Of a stretch of 8,782 nucleotides of DNA, positions 6,264 to 8,782 are shown one piece after another. Positions within the stretch are counted from its first letter, which is position 1. Every line of letters starts with the position of its first letter. A program made the translations under genes and the position numbers. The notes under the pieces are model-generated. The model saw only the letters and a program-made list of their open reading frames with translations. It was not told where the DNA came from and did no database searches. Origin of the DNA: Lachnospiraceae bacterium. GTDB taxonomy: Bacteria > Bacillota > Clostridia > Lachnospirales > Lachnospiraceae. The stretch covers positions 1 to 8,782 of the forward strand of contig DOVL01000234.1 of NCBI GenBank assembly GCA_003520105.1, given 5' to 3'.

Positions 6264-6833
6264 ATGGCGGAATCAATTCTTACTAAACAGGCAATTTCAC
6301 ATAGTCTGAAGGAATTATCACAGGACAAGGCATTTGACAAGATCTCTGTCGGAGAGATTGCCGAAGCTGCGAAGCTGAACAGGCAGACCTTCTATTATCA
6401 TTTTCCTGATAAATACGCTCTTCTCAAATGGATCTACATGAATGACCTTCTGCTCCCGAATATGGGTGACCTGTCCTTTGATAACTGGGACGAGCGACTC
6501 CTTTCAGCCATGGAGACCATGGTTGAGGACAAGCCTTTCTACATAAATACGATAAGACATGCAGAGGATTACATCAAGCAATATATGCTTGAAAATGCAG
6601 AATCCCTCTTTGGACGCGCCATAGACCAGATCGACAGTCACGGCAAGGTTTCTTCAGAGGAAAGGCTCTTCATATCGCGTTTCTTCTCGCACGGTCTGTG
6701 CGGAATGATAATCGAGTGGGCCATGAACGGCATGACGACCGACCCGAAAACCATTACAAGATATATGAAAAATATGCTTATCAGCTGTGAAAACGCAGCC
6801 TACAGATATAAGAAAGGTGAGCTGGACATATGA
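6264..6833 (+). CDS. TetR/AcrR-family transcriptional regulator, DhaS-like type
   Basis: DNA-binding regulator of 189 residues. The N-terminal helix-turn-helix domain covers about residues 8-55, with the recognition region ISVGEIAEAAKLNRQTFYYHF (split as 27-40 and 41-47) and PDKYALLKWIY following, the pattern of the DhaS-like branch of TetR regulators. The C-terminal part (about 75-182) is the variable ligand-binding and dimerisation domain; its helix around 136-156, with FFSHGLCGMIIEWAMNGM, matches the pattern usual in this branch. The inducer is unknown. The ATG at 6264 has GAAAGG at 7-nt spacing; the nearer AGGAG is too close to be used. It is divergent from the LemA-like operon across 235 nt and convergent with the phosphodiesterase gene, so self-control and control of the divergent operon are the simplest expectations. 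This is the only plus-strand gene. Confidence 0.93.
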   Translation: MAESILTKQAISHSLKELSQDKAFDKISVGEIAEAAKLNRQTFYYHFPDKYALLKWIYMNDLLLPNMGDLSFDNWDERLLSAMETMVEDKPFYINTIRHAEDYIKQYMLENAESLFGRAIDQIDSHGKVSSEERLFISRFFSHGLCGMIIEWAMNGMTTDPKTITRYMKNMLISCENAAYRYKKGELDI

Positions 6834-6849
6834 TCCGGCTCACCTTTTT
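6813..6849 (+). terminator. Terminator overlapping the 3' end of tetR, stop codon in the loop
   Basis: Bases 6813-6826 pair with 6834-6847 in a 14-bp stem (one T/G wobble), followed by TTTTT (6845-6849). The 7-nt loop CATATGA contains the tetR stop codon TGA (6831-6833), so the last codons of the gene form the left arm. An A-run on the opposite side (TTTCTTATAT after the stem when read on minus) suggests it may also stop transcripts of the convergent phosphodiesterase gene. Confidence 0.9.
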
Positions 6850-6859
6850 CATATTATTT

Positions 6860-6895
6860 TAAACTAATATACACGTTTTTCTAAACTAATATACA
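6860..6895. repeat. Two 14-bp direct repeats between convergent genes
   Basis: TAAACTAATATACA occurs at 6860-6873 and again at 6882-6895, both copies identical, with starts 22 bp apart (about two helical turns). The 8 bases between are unrelated. The repeats sit just after the tetR terminator and before the end of the phosphodiesterase gene, where a promoter or operator would not be expected. Function unknown. Confidence 0.85.
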
Positions 6896-6913
6896 TTAAC
6901 GGCTACGCAGTCA

Positions 6914-8566
6914 CTACTCAAAATCCTTCGCCATAAATTCATCAAAAGGAATCGGCTTCGAGAAGTAGTAACCCTGAAGCGAACTGACCTTGAACTTGTT
7001 AAGCATTTCCACCATTCCCTTGGTCTCAACACCTTCAACACAGACATCAGCATCGAAGACACCGGCAAGATTGGCAATATTTTCAACAGTTGCCTGATCT
7101 ATCTTACTCGTTTCAATATTCATGACATATTCACGTTCAATCTTAACGACATCCACAGGAACATCCCTGAGAATTCCAAGTGTCGAAAAACCTGTTCCGA
7201 AATCATCAAGAGCGACCTTGATACCGTAATCCCTAAAAATATTTATGATGTCATACAGAAGATGTGTATCGATGAGTCTGCATCTCTCAGTTATCTCAAG
7301 ACAGAGATGATCTGCCGGAAAACCGGTTTCCTCAATGATCGAGAATACCTCCTCGACAAAGCCCTCCTTCTCAAGCTGGGCATAGGACAGATTGACATTC
7401 ATTATCATATCAGGATATTTTTCCAGGAACTTAACACCGTCTGTCATTGCCTGCTTAAGGATCCATTTACCGAGAAGCGGAAATATGGAATCCTGCTCAA
7501 GGTAAGGTATGAACTCCATAGGAGGAACAATGCCATACACATCATCCTTCCATCTGATAAGAGCCTCTGCTCCCTTCAGCTTACATGTATCAGCATGCAT
7601 AACCGGCTGATAGCATAGATAGAATCCCTCGCATTCATCATTAACACTGCTTCTGATATGATCCAGCTTCTGAACAACCTTCCTTCCGTCATCATTCAAG
7701 GCATCCACGAAGGTATACAGCTCGCCCAGATGATCATTCTTCGAGCGATAGTAAGCATATTTCAGACATGAATAAACCGTCTTGTCACTTATCTCAAAAT
7801 CATTAACCAGAACATTTCCTGCATTTATCGACAGATTGATCCTCTGATCATCAACATAGAACTTACCGCTCACTGTATCCTTAAGCTCGTTATAACGTTT
7901 TTCTATCTCATCCTGACTCATAGAATGAGTGATGATTGCAAACTTCGTTCCGTCCATACGATAGACCGATCCGACATTTGCAAAATTCGTCTGAAGCAGT
8001 CTCGCAAAGGTCTGAAGGATACGATTACCAAAGGAATAGCCGTAAATATCATTAAATGCGGAGAAGTTGCTGATACCGATCTGGATTATATTTCCCTCAT
8101 CCTTACGCCAAAACATTGTTCGCAGATCCTCAAAGAAACCGTACAGGCTTCTGAGACCGGTATTGTTGTCAATATAACTCAGCAGGCCATGATTCTTGAT
8201 AGCCCCGCCAAAATAAAGTGCTTTTCCATTCAGATCCTTCATTACAACGCCACGACAGGTACATACAACATAGCTTCCATCAACAGCTTTCGCCCTGTAC
8301 TGCATGTCATGTCCCTGATCCTCACCACTGAAGATCCTCTCGATGCTCTTCACATAGTCTTCCCTGTCGTCAGGATGGATATGCTCGATCCATATACCGC
8401 CGGCGTTCTCCATATATTCGCCCGGAAGTCCGAAATAATCAACTGCCGTCTTCGACCATCTGGAGTAGTCATATTTCATATTGCAGAGAAATACATATGC
8501 ACCCTCTGCAACAATAGAAAATGCTGAAAAAAGTTCATCCATCTGCTTTTTTTCTATTTCTGTCAT
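6914..8566 (-). CDS. PAS-GGDEF-EAL protein, predicted cyclic di-GMP phosphodiesterase
   Basis: Cytoplasmic signalling protein of 550 residues without membrane segments. An N-terminal PAS domain (about 10-125, with IHPDDRE at 63-69) is followed by a GGDEF-like domain (about 130-290) and an EAL domain (about 312-545). The GGDEF motif reads R203-M-D-G-T-K-F209 instead of RxGGDEF, so cyclase activity is very unlikely; such domains often act as regulatory, GTP-sensing modules. The EAL domain keeps the known catalytic set: E334 in GAEALIRW, N392 in NVNLS, E424 in LEITER, D454-D455 in DDFGTGF, K475, E511 in EGVET and Q531 in QGYYF; the only change near the site is KIE instead of KID. It should hydrolyse c-di-GMP to pGpG under control of the PAS signal. 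I chose the ATG at 8566 because AAAGGAGGG (8572-8580) precedes it; the ATG at 8593 would add nine residues but has a poorly spaced site. Confidence 0.94.
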   Translation of the reverse strand: MTEIEKKQMDELFSAFSIVAEGAYVFLCNMKYDYSRWSKTAVDYFGLPGEYMENAGGIWIEHIHPDDREDYVKSIERIFSGEDQGHDMQYRAKAVDGSYVVCTCRGVVMKDLNGKALYFGGAIKNHGLLSYIDNNTGLRSLYGFFEDLRTMFWRKDEGNIIQIGISNFSAFNDIYGYSFGNRILQTFARLLQTNFANVGSVYRMDGTKFAIITHSMSQDEIEKRYNELKDTVSGKFYVDDQRINLSINAGNVLVNDFEISDKTVYSCLKYAYYRSKNDHLGELYTFVDALNDDGRKVVQKLDHIRSSVNDECEGFYLCYQPVMHADTCKLKGAEALIRWKDDVYGIVPPMEFIPYLEQDSIFPLLGKWILKQAMTDGVKFLEKYPDMIMNVNLSYAQLEKEGFVEEVFSIIEETGFPADHLCLEITERCRLIDTHLLYDIINIFRDYGIKVALDDFGTGFSTLGILRDVPVDVVKIEREYVMNIETSKIDQATVENIANLAGVFDADVCVEGVETKGMVEMLNKFKVSSLQGYYFSKPIPFDEFMAKDFE

Positions 8567-8571
8567 ATGCA

Positions 8572-8580
8572 CCCTCCTTT
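8572..8580 (-). promoter_or_regulatory. Strong ribosome binding site that fixes the phosphodiesterase start
   Basis: AAAGGAGGG lies 5 nt before the ATG at 8566 and inside the longer frame starting at 8593, which favours the shorter protein. Confidence 0.85.
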
Positions 8581-8603
8581 CATAACATCGCATACCTCTC
8601 TTA

Positions 8604-8632
8604 ATTATACTATATACAAAACACAGCGATAA
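8604..8632 (-). promoter_or_regulatory. Candidate proximal promoter of the phosphodiesterase gene
   Basis: A perfect TATAAT (8604-8609, minus strand) lies 37 nt before the start codon. TTATCG (8627-8632) at 17-nt spacing is a poor -35. Predicted start near 8597 with a leader of about 30 nt. Confidence 0.55.
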
Positions 8633-8673
8633 AACAACAAGATTTCAACCTGTTTTTCAAATTAATGCCTGTT

Positions 8674-8702
8674 ATTTTACCATATTTGTGAAAGTGGTAA
8701 AA
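8674..8702 (-). promoter_or_regulatory. Inverted repeat overlapping a possible distal promoter
   Basis: TTTTACCA (8675-8682) and TGGTAAAA (8695-8702) are perfect 8-bp arms around 12 nt. On the minus strand the arms coincide with a possible -35 TTTACC (8696-8701) and an extended -10, TGGTAAAAT (TAAAAT at 8674-8679), with 16-nt spacing. A regulator bound to both arms would cover the promoter. It could instead form a weak hairpin; there is no U-tract, so it is not a terminator. Confidence 0.45.
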
Positions 8703-8727
8703 ATATCGCTGCCATATTTTATTACAG

Positions 8728-8756
8728 AAAAAAAGGCGCTGCCTGACAGCAGCGCC
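8728..8756 (-). terminator. Terminator of a minus-strand gene lying beyond the right edge
   Basis: Read on the minus strand, GGCGCTGC (8756-8749) pairs perfectly with GCAGCGCC (8742-8735) across a 6-nt loop, followed by seven Ts. The gene it serves is outside the window, or ends within the last 26 bases; a TGA at 8776-8774 is a possible stop codon, but no frame can be supported on so little sequence. It isolates the phosphodiesterase gene from transcription upstream. Confidence 0.9.
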
Positions 8757-8782
8757 ACAGACTGTAGACAAAGTCAGGGGCG

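Noticed and set aside
7925..8527. Plus-strand open frame of 200 residues opposite the phosphodiesterase gene
   Set aside because: It mirrors the conserved PAS and GGDEF-like coding sequence in another frame and shows no domain or ribosome binding site.
8567..8593. Longer phosphodiesterase starting with ATG at 8593
   Set aside because: GAGAGG is only 1 nt from that ATG, while AAAGGAGGG is ideally placed for the ATG at 8566.
8567..8734. A c-di-GMP riboswitch upstream of the phosphodiesterase gene
   Set aside because: I looked for the conserved helices and the tetraloop-type elements of the known classes and saw none; the region is AT-rich and explained by promoter-like elements.

Overview
The window looks like a chromosomal segment of a low-to-mid GC Gram-positive anaerobe, most likely a clostridial species of the Lachnospiraceae type. 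This rests on strong GGAGG-type ribosome binding sites, sigma-A-like promoters, short AT-rich intergenic gaps and U-tract hairpin terminators. It also fits the protein repertoire: a PcsB/EnvC-like coiled-coil M23 peptidase, a LemA-like protein, an OmpR/PhoB regulator with an HK, a DhaS-type TetR regulator and a PAS-GGDEF-EAL protein. The taxonomic placement is inference. There is no RNA gene, CRISPR array, insertion sequence or prophage gene, and no gene-free gap exceeds 300 bases.

Layout, left to right. (1) Bases 1-1538, minus: the N-terminal 512 residues of an MMPL/RND-type exporter, cut by the left edge. Bases 1539-1730 hold its promoter region with several inverted and direct repeats, and the terminator of the next gene. 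(2) Bases 1731-3137, minus: a secreted coiled-coil M23 murein peptidase with an Asp/Tyr/Ser-rich linker and its own good promoter. (3) Bases 3254-6028, minus: a probable three-gene operon transcribed in the order LemA-like membrane protein, response regulator, sensor histidine kinase. The gaps are 25 and 41 nt. The kinase's extracytoplasmic domain carries a striking array of PDG hexapeptides. There is no convincing terminator before the peptidase gene, so read-through into it is possible. (4) Bases 6264-6833, plus: a TetR-family regulator divergent from the operon across a 235-nt gap, ending in a hairpin terminator whose loop contains its stop codon. (5) Bases 6914-8566, minus: a cytoplasmic PAS-GGDEF-EAL protein with a ruined GGDEF motif and an intact EAL site, predicted to degrade cyclic di-GMP. 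Bases 8567-8782 hold two candidate promoters, an inverted repeat and the terminator of a gene outside the window.

Taken together, the central part reads as an envelope-maintenance block: a two-component system with a membrane accessory protein next to a wall hydrolase, flanked by a TetR regulator, an exporter and a c-di-GMP phosphodiesterase. The functional link between these parts is inferred from proximity only. I see no clearly undescribed multi-gene system. The most unusual items are the PDG hexad array, the LemA/two-component/M23 arrangement and several unassigned operator-like repeats.
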